From Lunularia cruciata (taxonomy: Eukaryota; Streptophyta; Marchantiopsida; Lunulariales; Lunulariaceae), in NCBI GenBank assembly GCA_948567375.1, contig OX419759.1, forward strand, positions 42,064,593 to 42,128,592: a stretch of DNA of 64,000 nucleotides. Reading direction: 5' to 3'. This document shows, in pieces, positions 41,560 through 52,425 of the stretch (position 1 is the stretch's first letter; each line of letters starts with the position of its first letter). The notes beneath the pieces were generated by a model. The model was given only the letters and a program-made list of their open reading frames with translations. It was not told the origin of the DNA and did no database searches. The translations under genes and the position numbers were made by a program.

Positions 41560-44174
41560 GAAGAAGAAGGCAATCATGATAGATAGCCTACACACTCTCA
41601 GAGTGGAGAAATGTGCACTACATTACTACACCAAGTATGAACCCAAAGCACTTGCAATTCTTGCTGTGGATAAAAGATTTATCTTATCTCCCAATGATAT
41701 TGGAGATGAAGGAGAAGAACTTTAATTTCACTAATTTGCAAGGTAATGTGTTTGCCTGGACTTAAGAACATTGGCAAAAGGTTCTTGGTTCTAGTTTGAT
41801 GCTTGGAGCAATGTACCTTGACCGCAAGTAGCCCCAAGCAATGGAAGAGATGGCAAGGAAGTTCAAGTCTATGTTTAAATCAAAGAAGACATGAAATGGT
41901 TGGAAGGTGAATGGGTATAAAAATCCCATTAGACATGCCATGGTGACCTTAATTCAAGTCTTTAAGGTGACACAAGAATGGGAAAGCAAGTTTCTTCCAT
42001 CTCTACATAAAGGGAAACTTGTGGATTGGGCAAAGATGTTTTATCATTGAACCTACATATTGATTGAGCAGTTGTAGCTGAGTGATGGAAATATGTTTCT
42101 TTCCTCATTTATCCTACATTTTTACATCATGATGCAATTGCTATGGAAGGAAGAGAAGAAGCCTTTCCATATGCATTACTATCAGTTGGGGGGGTATCAT
42201 CAACCTCAACCCAAGTATGTGGTGGAAACCAATAAATACAAGGAGGTGTTGATCAAGTACTGCCTTATAGAGAAATAGTTTAAGGTCACCAATATTGCTA
42301 GGGAAAGTACTAGCAAGAGGAAATTGGCCATGGTGCTAGTGCAAACCACAAAGAGACACAAGCCTAATCCCAAGGTTGTAGAGTTTTTAAATGATAGTGA
42401 TTCCCCTTTTGAGTCAAAATTGAAATTGAGAAGTGAGGTGAAAGATGACCACAAGTTGGAAGGTACTTTAAGTATGGTGCAAGTGCCAAAGAATCAACAA
42501 AAAAAACCATCTCTTGCCAAAGTGCAATCACCCCAACACAAGCAACTTCCTTCTCTAAGATTGAAGTGTCTTCTAATCAAGAAGAAGGTGAGGCAAAGCC
42601 ACGTGTGGAGGTGCAGTCTGCTCTTGCAATAGTAGTGGAACTGGAAATACCAAATGAGTGCACTCTAGAGGAAGGAAGAACTTAAGTGGATGAAGAGGAG
42701 GACATCCCAATATTTTAATTGCAAAAGGCTCCTCTAGCACAAGAACTAGAAGTGGAGAAAGTGCAATTTCTGACTATCGTGCCACTTGAGAAACAAAGGG
42801 TGACAACTGCACCCCATGAACCAATAACCAAGGATGCCCAAAAAACATAGCTCAATCAGGTGGAGGAAAATTGAGTGAACATGGATGATTCTTGAGAGCT
42901 ATAAAAGGCAAAAAACCAAGGAGGAAAGTGTCCTTGGATTTGGATAGCCTGTTTGTGGTACTAGCCACTATACCTAGACTTATACCTAAACCATAATGGA
43001 AACTAAAGCAACGGTGGTCAAAGAAAGGGAGGAAGGGAGGAGCATCAAGCTCCCAAATAGTGCTAATAATGGAGAGCACCTTGGAGTTCCTAGCAACAAC
43101 TCAAGATCAATTTCCAAGAAGGGAAGAAGTGTGAGTCCCACAAAGCAAGGAAACTTGATCAAGACCCGGTTCAAAAGAATGTGTGGGCCCACACTGAATT
43201 ATTTTTTGTTGTTGTTGTGGGTCATTTAGATGTTGAAGCTGGTGTTGAAGGCTTTGGCAGAACAGCTTCATGCTTACAAGGAGATAGACCCTATGGTAGC
43301 AGATTACAAGAGATTGATAAAGTATCTACACTATCACATGTGAACCGCCATTTAGGAGAAGTTGGAAGTATGGAAGGAATTGAGCAAAGAAAAAGGTTAG
43401 TATTGCATGATTTGAGGCTCAACTTGCTATTACTCAAAAACAATGTAAGTATCAAGATCAATGTCTGAGCCAAGGAGACAACCACAAGTTCACACAACTC
43501 CAAGAGTGGCTTGCAATAACTAAGGAGAAGGATCATCCACACAACCAAGTTCAAGAAAATCAAGGTGGGGATAAAGCTAGAAGTGAAGGATGGCGCAAGG
43601 TCCAAGAATTGGAAGCAGTGCTTGTAGCTAAGGAGACTAAGCTAGATTGTAAGAAGGTGGAGTATGATTCCTTCTCAAAGAGCTACAAAGTATGGAAGAA
43701 AGATATTGAAAACCTATTGGGGAAATACCAAGAAGATATGCATAGTACTAAGGCTAATGTCATGGTGTTGAAGCTTGGCACAACTAGCACAAGAAGGCAT
43801 TCATGAATTACAAGGCAACTCAAGAGAAGAAGTTGAGCAACAAAGACAAAAAATCATTAAGATGAAGGTAGAAGTGAATGGGTCATGACTACAAATCACT
43901 CAATTGGATTCAAACTTGTTAACAATTTGGGGGAGGTCCAAGTGTTGTGCTGAGGAGATGAAGAAGAAGCACAAAGAACAATTGGGTGCTCATGATAAGG
44001 TGGTGACATCCCTTAAACAAGAAGTAGAGGCTCTATGCCTCTAGAGTACCAATAAGCCCACAATGCCAATAGTGAGAAGGCCCGAATATGCAATGAGAAA
44101 TTTACTATGCTTGTCAATAATCACAAAGGAAAGAAGCAAATATCAGCTGTAGGTCATGCAGGAGATAGAGATGT
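41560..44174 (+). pseudogene. E7: divergent coiled-coil gene relic, part 1
   Basis: Plus-strand fragments resemble the U gene in the same order: NGYKNPIRHAMVTLIQVFK near 41912 (U1: NGYK...DPVKRGIVSALMAILK), GKLVDWAKMFYH, YYQLGGYHQPQPKYVV, a charged middle (QTTKRHKPNPKVVEFLNDSD, METKATVVKEREEGRSIKL), then coiled-coil frames such as MEAVLVAKETKLDCKKVEYD (43609-43806). Stops recur every 100-250 bp. It is more divergent than U1, U2 or U5. U3 cuts it at 44174. Confidence 0.62.
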
Positions 44175-44789
44175 TGTGGTACATACATTTTTCATTTTGG
44201 ATGAGTTTTGAAGAAGAAGTGCCCTGCTGAAACCAAATTGAAACCAAATGGAGAAGCAATGAGGTAAACTTGTGTTTTAATCAGGCTTGAGGAAGTCAAC
44301 TTTGTGTTGGAGGAAGAAGGACTCAAACACGAAGAAGCTTACTTCGTGTCATAGGAGGAAAAACTCGGATCAGACTCTGAAGGAGTGCAAACCCGACGGA
44401 GAAAGAGAAGTTGTAGGTCAGAATTCTTGCGGGGGCCATATCTCAGTGACCACAAGTCCAAATCAAGCATGCTATATTTCGTTGAAAGTGTCTCATTTAG
44501 GGATTTCCATTGCCACTAAAATCACAAAGTTTGGATGTCTATAGAAGAAGTTACAAGCATTTGAAGTTTTGGGAGTAGATGTACAAAGTAATTTGGTGTC
44601 TTCGGGTCAATGTGACTTTGGACTTCGTACTTTGGACTTTGGGTTTACATGACTTTGGGTCTAAAGACTTTGGCTCAAGACAAATATGATTCAACCCAAG
44701 GAAGTCCAACTCAGAGTGCCATGAAGGTGACTTCGAGAGTTTTGCCACACGGATCAGAGGAAGTTAGAGTAGAGAAAGAAGATAGTTAG

Positions 44790-45205
44790 AATACCCATGA
44801 CTTCAATTGTAGTGTTGATTGAAGATGGAACATGAATTGAAGGAGAAGTAGGAGTAGTAAATAAACCCGAAATGCAAGATCAGACAGTAAGTGTCTTTGG
44901 GTCAGTTACATGAGTGATTAGGGGAAAGTGGGTTGCAAATTGAAGACCTAGATAGTGTACCTATGCTTTCAATTACAATTCTTGATGATGACGTAGTAGA
45001 ATTAGCAAAGGAATTGATGATAGTTAGACCCGAAGTAAGAGAGAAGTAGGAGTGCAAGTGTCTTCAGATTTGACATTTGACACTTTAGAGAGGAGTGGGT
45101 CGGGAGATAGAGATTTAGAAGGATTACTTGTGATAGGAATTATAGATCAGAGTGGAGAATTAGTAGAATTTATAGAGGAATTAGAAGTTGTGAATATTAG
45201 GAAGT
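44790..45205 (+). pseudogene. U3 C-terminal coding remnant with repeated signature
   Basis: Two to three degenerate repeats of a module of about 48 residues: LQIEDLDSVPMLSITILDDD ...ELAKELMIVRPE, then REVGVQVSSDLTFDTLERSG, SGDRDLEGLLVIGI and ELVEFIEELEVV. An earlier, weaker copy reads IPMTSIVVLIEDG. The same signature ends the U1, U2 and U5 genes. The rest of the gene is absent here. Confidence 0.65.
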
Positions 45206-45383
45206 AAAGTTATTTTGGGTTTGGGTTTGAAAGCCAAGGAAGAAGTAGACATTGGATCGGATTAATAACCGATTTGAGATTTGAATTGGCCGATATGAAG
45301 AGGTGCATTGTCATTTCGGATCTGTAGGTTTGTAGAGGCATTAGGAAGAGGTGCATTAGGAAGATAACTGTTGATTGCTTCAC

Positions 45384-45391
45384 TATTTAAG
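45384..45391 (+). promoter_or_regulatory. U-family TATA-like box (U3 copy)
   Basis: TATTTAAG lies about 670 bp before the unit end, downstream of the gene remnant. U2 has TATTTAAG and U1 TACTTAAG at the same place, so it is the best candidate for the unit's own promoter. Confidence 0.5.
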
Positions 45392-46062
45392 AGTGGCATT
45401 TGCAGTCTTATGTTGTTCAGTGCTCATTATTTCTGAGAATAGATAAAGCAAAGTGCTGTGAAGCAGTGCTCATCGCTTAAGCTTAATTCCGAGTATCAAC
45501 TTTGTGTTTGTGTTTGTGAGTGTGTGAAGAATTTCAAAGTGCAAGTCAGTGTGTTTGTTGGATGTTAGATTTCGTAGCCTTGATCTTCATTCTGTGTGTT
45601 TGATCCTGAGTGAAGTACAATCAAAGCAATGCATTGACAGATCTGAGAGGAATTGTAGTGTTGGTAGTATTCTGCATTTGTGAATGCAGTGCGAAGTTGA
45701 TGTGAAGCAATTTTGATTGAGGAAGTTGTGCCTTCAATGGAGGGGTGGAACACAATTTTGAGGTAAAGTCGTTTTGCAGTGAAGTGTCATTTTCAGGAGA
45801 GCCTGAATCATCACAATCAAGATTTTTTGGAAAGATTTGATGGAGTTGTGATTACGGAGTGTTAATTTGTGACAAGACTATGAATTAGTGCTTGTTACTC
45901 TCTTCTGGGTGTAGTTTCTACCCGAGAGATTAAAGACGCAACCAAGAAGAACTGCATTGTTACTGTTTGACTTTATATTTGGTCATTTATGACTCATATC
46001 TTTGCGGGAACGAACTTTACTTACCTGATTATCACAAAAGTGATATTTGCCGGGTTGTCACA

Positions 46063-46400
46063 AATGCAAATGTTATCCATCCAAAATACTTTGGACGTGA
46101 TACAAATGAGTGTTCTTTCTATCATGAAGGATGATTTGAATTACTTGAAGCACAAGTGGAAATGTTGGCTATGACCCAAGCTCAATACACAAAATTGAGA
46201 GCTAAAGTCATAGATTTATGTGTTGGAGATTCAAGTATACTTGAGCAAGTGGTTGGCCAAGCTGGCTGATTGACTGCAGAAGTATACCAATGCCAAATTC
46301 AAGGAGGGTTTGGTGAATGTCACAAGAAATATGAGTGGTATAAGAAACATGCTAGAGAGTTGAGTCTAAGGTGTAAAGGTGAGGTTGGATCAGCACAATA
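46063..46400 (+). pseudogene. E7 coiled-coil gene relic, part 2
   Basis: After U3 the frame resumes: NANVIHPKYFGRDTNECSFY, ELLEAQVEMLAMTQAQYTKL, RAKVIDLCVGDSSILEQVVG and YEWYKKHARELSLRCKGE. It is helical and charged, consistent with the end of a coiled coil, with stops at about 46136 and 46270. Confidence 0.55.
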
Positions 46401-47480
46401 TGAACCACAATGTCACTATAAACTATGTCCATATGTATAGTGAGTCATGATAATCAGAGTCAAACATCATTGTGGTGGGAGACCACAAGATTCAAGCATC
46501 ATTATGATGAGATAAAATTGTGATGGGAGATCATTAGAGTTAGCCATCATTAGGGAGGGAGACCATTCTTTTAATGAAAGTATAGATGTATAGTATATTT
46601 TTATAGTGCCATGTCATTAGGACCAACTTCTTGATGCCTAAGTGGAGTATTGTGACTAGCCAAGTGTACAATAAAGCATTTATTGTAGGTCACACCATCA
46701 CATTAATTTATTAGTCCAACAAGGTAGGTACATTAGGGTTAACCTTAATTAGCTTAGAGTTACACATGGGATTGTGGCATTTCATAGTCATGGATGTGCC
46801 CCATCTTCTTGTAGGAGGTATAAGGAGAGTCACCACAACTTACTACAAGTTCAATTTTGGAATTCCAAGTCATATATTTCTGTCCAAGTTGTGTATGCAC
46901 AATCTTTTGCTTTTAAATCTGCAATTTGGGTTTCATCTTGAGGACAATGCATGGGGACCTCCAAGATCCTAAGTGTATCATTGTTAGTGTTGTGCATGTT
47001 TTGCAATCACTAAATTGAATGGTAGTGAGGAACTCAAAGTATGAACACAAGTGCTAGAGTGCAGGTGACATTCAAGCTTGATCAGGGGTTGGATCCGTGG
47101 TGGTTCTAAAGAATATGGACAATGCATTGAATACCCATGATGGCTATGGGTATTATGAAATGCCACATATAACAAAGAGCCAATTGTGTCTTGAACCCAC
47201 AACATAACAAGTGAAATGCCTTCTACAAAGGGTAGAACATAAGTAATTGCAAGGGAGAGACATTTGCGGCCATTGGCCATCACAATAGCCTGAACCATCA
47301 CCTTAATAGCACCTCATAGCACCTTAGTAGTAAATATTTTGTGAAAGTGATTTGATTATTTTAGTGTTATGTAATAAGTTGATGGGGGTTGCATTCCCCT
47401 CTTTTAGGAATAGTTCCTACCTAAGATGATAAAGATGTAATAATAGACAAATTGTGATAAAGTGACACTTTCTCTTCACA
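46401..47480 (+). other. Non-coding tail of E7, possibly an old LTR end
   Basis: No open frame of note. Near 47410-47440 the phrase TAGTTCCTACCTAAGATGATA resembles the R-U5 phrase of the U units (TAGTTTCTACCCGAGAGATTA), suggesting a remote relative of that end. A short CATCATTATGATGA-type repeat lies near 46470-46560. Confidence 0.4.
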
Positions 47481-50400
47481 TCTAGCTATATCCTTGTGTG
47501 AAAAACATGTTCTTACTGATTATAGTATTAGTACATTGACACTAGAGTGTCACACACAACATCAAGGATGTGCTAGATGCTTATGGATGAGGGAAAGTGC
47601 TTCCACTCCACCTTCTCCTTCAAACCCCCTTCATACACATGTCCTCTCTCTTCATGCTCCTCTAGACTATTACTCTTTTTTACACTCCTTAGCTCCTATG
47701 TAGGCATTCTTACTAGGGCTACCTAGGCCTCAAATGTATACCGGAATCTTGTGCCACTATGATAGCTTGTGGGCTCCATGCTCTCCAATTTTTTGCAAGT
47801 TATTTTAGGTGATGACCAAGGGAAAGATATATCTACATAGACCTTATTAGCACTTTTCCCTCATTGTACTTTGCTCCTACCAAAACATGGAGGTGCATCA
47901 AGACACCATGAGATTGCCTTTAGCATTCATAGGTTCTTGAGAGTAGATTTTCAGCACTTCATGACAAGTATACCATACATGCACATGCAGTAGCTAGGAG
48001 GATATGAGAGTCCCCATAGTCCCATGCCCTTCTCCCAAAGCATCATTGCCTCCAATTTCTCCCTGATTTTAGGCTAGGTAGTAAATTATAGATGTGTAGC
48101 CTAGGCATTAGCACCCTCTCAACCAGTGCCCTTCTCATCTAATACTCTATGCGCACTACCGATGCTGCATCCAAGGAGGAGCTCCCCTCTTTTCTACATG
48201 ACTTTACCCAGATGAGAAGCTTCAGTTAATGGAATCATCTTTGCTTGTGCTTTGCTTCATCCTCCATGCTTCTTAGTGTGTGAGCTATTGAGGCTTAGTC
48301 TTTGAGCATCTACCCAATTTTCTCTCTCCTCACACTCTAGATTAAGGCTTTTTTCTTCTCTTTGCTTTTTGTCAACATATTTCTTCAAGCCTAGGGCCTC
48401 TTGGAGCAGCTTATCTATTTGGTGCATCTTCTCAAAGGAAATAGTTGGTGTTTACTCCATTGCTATTAAGGACTACTTTCTACGTTTAGTTTCTCATTCA
48501 ATTTTTTTATAGTTACAATATTCTTTTTCTTCTTTTTTGTCCCTACATCAGTTTGTTGTGGTTACTTTTGATGGTTATTGCTAGCATTAGCGCATACTTG
48601 GATCTCCAAGTGGTTATTGAAGTGGATGTCTGTGAAGCCTTCAATACCATTTCCTATCTAGCTTTGTTTTGTGCTCTTGGCTCAATAGGGGATCAAATTC
48701 CATCTTTGTTTCCATCTGTCTATAATTATATGGCATAAAGACTCCTTTGTTGTATAGTCATCTTATTACCACATAAGTCCTCACACAAGTTGTAACTTAG
48801 AGGCCTTGCATTTATGAGTCCTTAATTGTAAATGTAAGCTATGGAGCCCATGTATCATTCTCACCCTGGTGGAAAATTCACTAGATGCAAAGGAGTGTTT
48901 TAGCAAGTTCATCTCTAACACACTGGTGCATGCCACAACCTATGTTCACTTGCTCTCTATGCAAGGGAATGCATAGGTAGCCTACATCCATCTTAGTATG
49001 TAGCTCTCCCCCAAGCCTCCTATCTAGCTCATACATACCTTCCTACAAAGGTGCTTCTATCACATATACACACTTTTCATTGCACCATACTCTATACCTT
49101 CTCCACAATTGATTTTAAGTTGAAATATTTTCTATACTAAAATTTTCCATTGTTTAGCATGCATAGATCCTTTTACTAATTTTTTATGAAAATCAGATTG
49201 TTGTGGAAAATGTGTTATAAATTTACTTCTTTTATTTTTTCCTTTAATCTCCTAAATTTTTCACTTTTCTTTGGCAAATATCATTAACTCCAAAAACTAT
49301 AACATCAAATTTATCATTTCTCAGTTTTGAATTACATTGTGGTATTTCTTTATTTACTTCTTGCAATTGAGATTCTTTTTATCAATTTTAACTACTTTCT
49401 TCAATGAAAGGGAATATTTTTCACGTGTGTAAAATCACCTAAAAACAAAATTTTCCAAGAATTTTTTAGTGTATTCTATTCTCTTAGGACCATGAGTATG
49501 CTCCCATAACTATCTATCACAAGAGTGGTGTAGACAATATATAGCCCTACCCATATGGGAGGATGTGGTCTTATACTACAGGAGTTCATTGCACCAACAA
49601 CCTTTATTGGTGTACGGGCTCTAGTGGCACCCCTCTTAGTTGATAGGTTCTTACACCATGGCCATCCCTTTCTACTAGCACCTATCATAGAAGTGGATTC
49701 AGGTATTCATGATCTTGAAAGTTACCTATAGTTGAATTGTGATCTTTTACCAGATCTTGCATGCACAACACTCCCGACAGTTTCCAACTTTGTTTCATTA
49801 GACTCTAGGAAGATTCAGACAAACATCCATGAGTGTATGCACACTCACCACCCTCACCACCATCCCCACTGATGCACCACTAGTTGATAGAGCTAGGATT
49901 GTTTCTTATGGAGGGACAGGCTCAAGAACTTTGTTCAATGTTTCCAATTTGATAAAGCATTTTAGTTTCACATCTCAAGAGTTATGCATTGCACTCTTCC
50001 TGTTTAGGTCTCTCTCATCCTGTCTTGCAAGGGCTTGTAGACAAACGTGCCTGTAGTTCCACATATGACACCTATGGCATACATTTATTAGGGTGAGTGA
50101 GTAGGCACAGACACAACAGAATTCATGGTGATATCTGAGATCTAGTGGCTCAGCTCCTTTGATCCACATGGCCCTAGGCAAGAAGTGGTTGGACTTACCA
50201 TGACCACCCACATGCCAAATGAGAGCAGATATCATCATATTCACAAATGATCGTTGTACTTTGTATGATGTGGTGGTTGCGAACCCGCACAATCAGACAC
50301 ACTAGCACAAGCAGGCATTCAGGCAAGAGTAGTAGAGACTATCATAGCTTGAGGAAAGGAGGATCATTATCCATGCATCAGATACCTTCATTCCTTTGGT

Positions 50401-50960
50401 GGTGTAGATTTTTGTACACCTTCATCACCACTTTGATAGATTGCTTAAGGAAGTAGCACAAGGTTCCTTGCATAGGAGAGTGGCAATGGTTGTCTCCAAA
50501 ACCTTGTTCTCCTCCTACTTTTGGCAGAGAGTCTCAATCACAGTACAGCACTCTAGGGCCCTTGGTCTTCAAAGACGACTGGCAGCAGTAGAGTGAACAC
50601 CACACTTAAGGCACTCCTCACTCACTTACCGTCAGAGGACCTATCTATATCGAAAAGTCCAACAGCAGTTTCAGGTTGCTTTGTGGTCTCCCCTTTTTTT
50701 TGTGTGGTTTGGGGGCCTTGGTCTTGCTGCAGTCTACGTCCCTTTGGGTTCTTTGGGCTCCATGCTCGGTCTACCTTTGGCACTCTTTGGTGCTTTATAC
50801 TCCTTTTGTGCGCTTTACTTCAACGCTCCATGGGCTGGCTTCCCTTGGCAATCTCTGGTGCTTTGTACTCCTCTTCTCTTTCCTACCTATCGGGTATATA
50901 TTTTTGTGTGCTTTTTAATTCAACGTGTAACAAACAGTTCAGTTCATCATTCTTCATCAT
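47481..50960. other. No gene recognised (AT-rich, probably decayed repeats)
   Basis: About 3.5 kb with only short overlapping frames on both strands and no conserved motif. Hydrophobic frames near 50676-50977 occur in three overlapping registers of a T-rich stretch and are not credible proteins. This is the transition out of the retroelement nest. Confidence 0.5.
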
Positions 50961-52425
50961 CTAGTCCGAAAACATAGGCCAGATTTTAATGTGTTTGCTC
51001 GCTGACTTCTTCTGGCACCGTGTATTGCATTCCTGTCCACCTCGTTCAACGACTGATTGTTGAAATCTTACTCCATATGCACGGAACTTTCTTATTTTGT
51101 ATGTTCTCAAAATTGCTGTTAGTAACGAGAGATTATGGATATCGAATTGCCAGTAGCGCTTTTTGTCCTTTTTTTTTATCAAAATCCGAATTTCACACCA
51201 GAAAGATGTTTTAGGGGTAGTGTTGTGAATTATTAAAAATCTTACAACTTGTTCATACCATAGGCTCCTGTCCAGTTCTAAAAGCTCAGCGTCAGTGGCG
51301 GTTTGATTGACTTTCATGCTGACAGCAAATGTACTCGAAGAATTCAGTACATTATTATTGTTTTTATTGGCTTCATTTACCAAGGTGTCTCTCGTAGTTG
51401 ACTACGTGCTTACAGTATGTTAGATTTCACTGGTGCTCACGTTTCCTGGAGCTCTGTACTTGTAAGTGGATCATCCACAAATTATAAAGTTCATCGTCGA
51501 CAACACTGTCCTCTAGATTGCGAACGGAGTCAAAACTTAAATGCTTCATGTGGTCACCAGAAGTGCACCTGACATCATCATCTGGAAAGTTTCTGTACTC
51601 CACATACAGAGGCCTACTTGTGTCTGCAAATTTCTTAGTGCCACGGACTTCAGTAGCTTAATGTCAACACTTCAAAACACCTTCAAAGTCGGATGCTATG
51701 ATGTAGATTGATTTCATCTAGATTGCACATCTAAGCTAGTTTGATACAGAAAAGCCTTCGATGCAACTGCTTCAGATGTGCATTACGTTGTACCGGTTTA
51801 CATGGCTTGACCGTCGTTACGCGATCCTGACCTCAGTCAGTGAATGGCCTACACGGTCAATCAGGATCCTGGAAATACAAAATGGTCGGTGAAGAAAATC
51901 TCACTTTCTTATCAATGGGTCTGACGTGTTTGGCCCGCAAAATTGTAAAGAATCTGCAATCAGTGCACGGCAAGATTTTATAAAAGTATTGGGAATTCGG
52001 ATGAAGAATTCGTTAATGAACCTGGATGGATTTCACTTAACAGCACCACACCATATATAATGAGTAGTTCCAGCTGTCCGGTTCATTCAAACACATTCTT
52101 CATTAGCTGCCGCGGATCAGAAGACAACTTCAATCTGCTGATGGCTGGTCGTCCTTTACCACACTGCTCTATATGGTAACTTGAATGTGCGCCGACAAGT
52201 AGATTCCATTCCATCTCAGAGATCTCCGTGTGAGAATTGTCCTTTCGAGGAATTTTAATCAACTCATTTTTCAGCACATTGTCCCTTCCCAAACTCTTAC
52301 AACCGCATTCTTGAGCATATGAGAACGTACAGTATCTGAAATAGCAGCACAAACGTGTCTGCCCTTGTACCTAGATTTCGATTAAGAGTATCTTGCATCA
52401 AGTCAATAGACGCGACTGGAGACTC
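50961..52425. other. Upstream region of the lipase gene
   Basis: No recognisable gene. A 140-codon minus-strand frame at 50961-51383 has no domain and is probably chance. A TATA-like TATATAAT at 52053-52060, about 370 bp before the lipase start, is a possible promoter. Confidence 0.4.
52053..52060 (+). promoter_or_regulatory. Possible TATA box of the lipase gene
   Basis: TATATAAT in CCATATATAATGAG, the only TATA-like match noticed in the 500 bp before the start codon. Position implies a 5' UTR of about 340 bp; an unseen upstream intron could change this. Confidence 0.35.

Larger units (their letters stand above)
44175..46062 (+). mobile_element. U3: short (1.9-kb) U-family unit
   Basis: This is the U family in plus orientation: TGTGGTACAT at 44175 to GGTTGTCACA at 46062. 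Flanks GATGT (44170-44174) and AATGC (46063-46067) are a 5-bp duplication with two transitions. It keeps the first ~640 bp, the C-terminal coding repeats (44790-45200) and the full promoter end, but lacks the N-terminal domain and coiled coil. It provides the empty site for E4 (GATC, 44368-44371). A TATA-like TATTTAAG is at 45384-45391. Confidence 0.82.

Noticed and set aside
50676..50977. Three overlapping hydrophobic frames resembling membrane proteins
   Set aside because: The same T-rich DNA is open in three registers, with no start context, homologue or downstream continuation.
50961..51383. 140-codon minus-strand frame near the lipase gene
   Set aside because: No domain or repeat support was found, and poly-Asn and random composition suggest chance.
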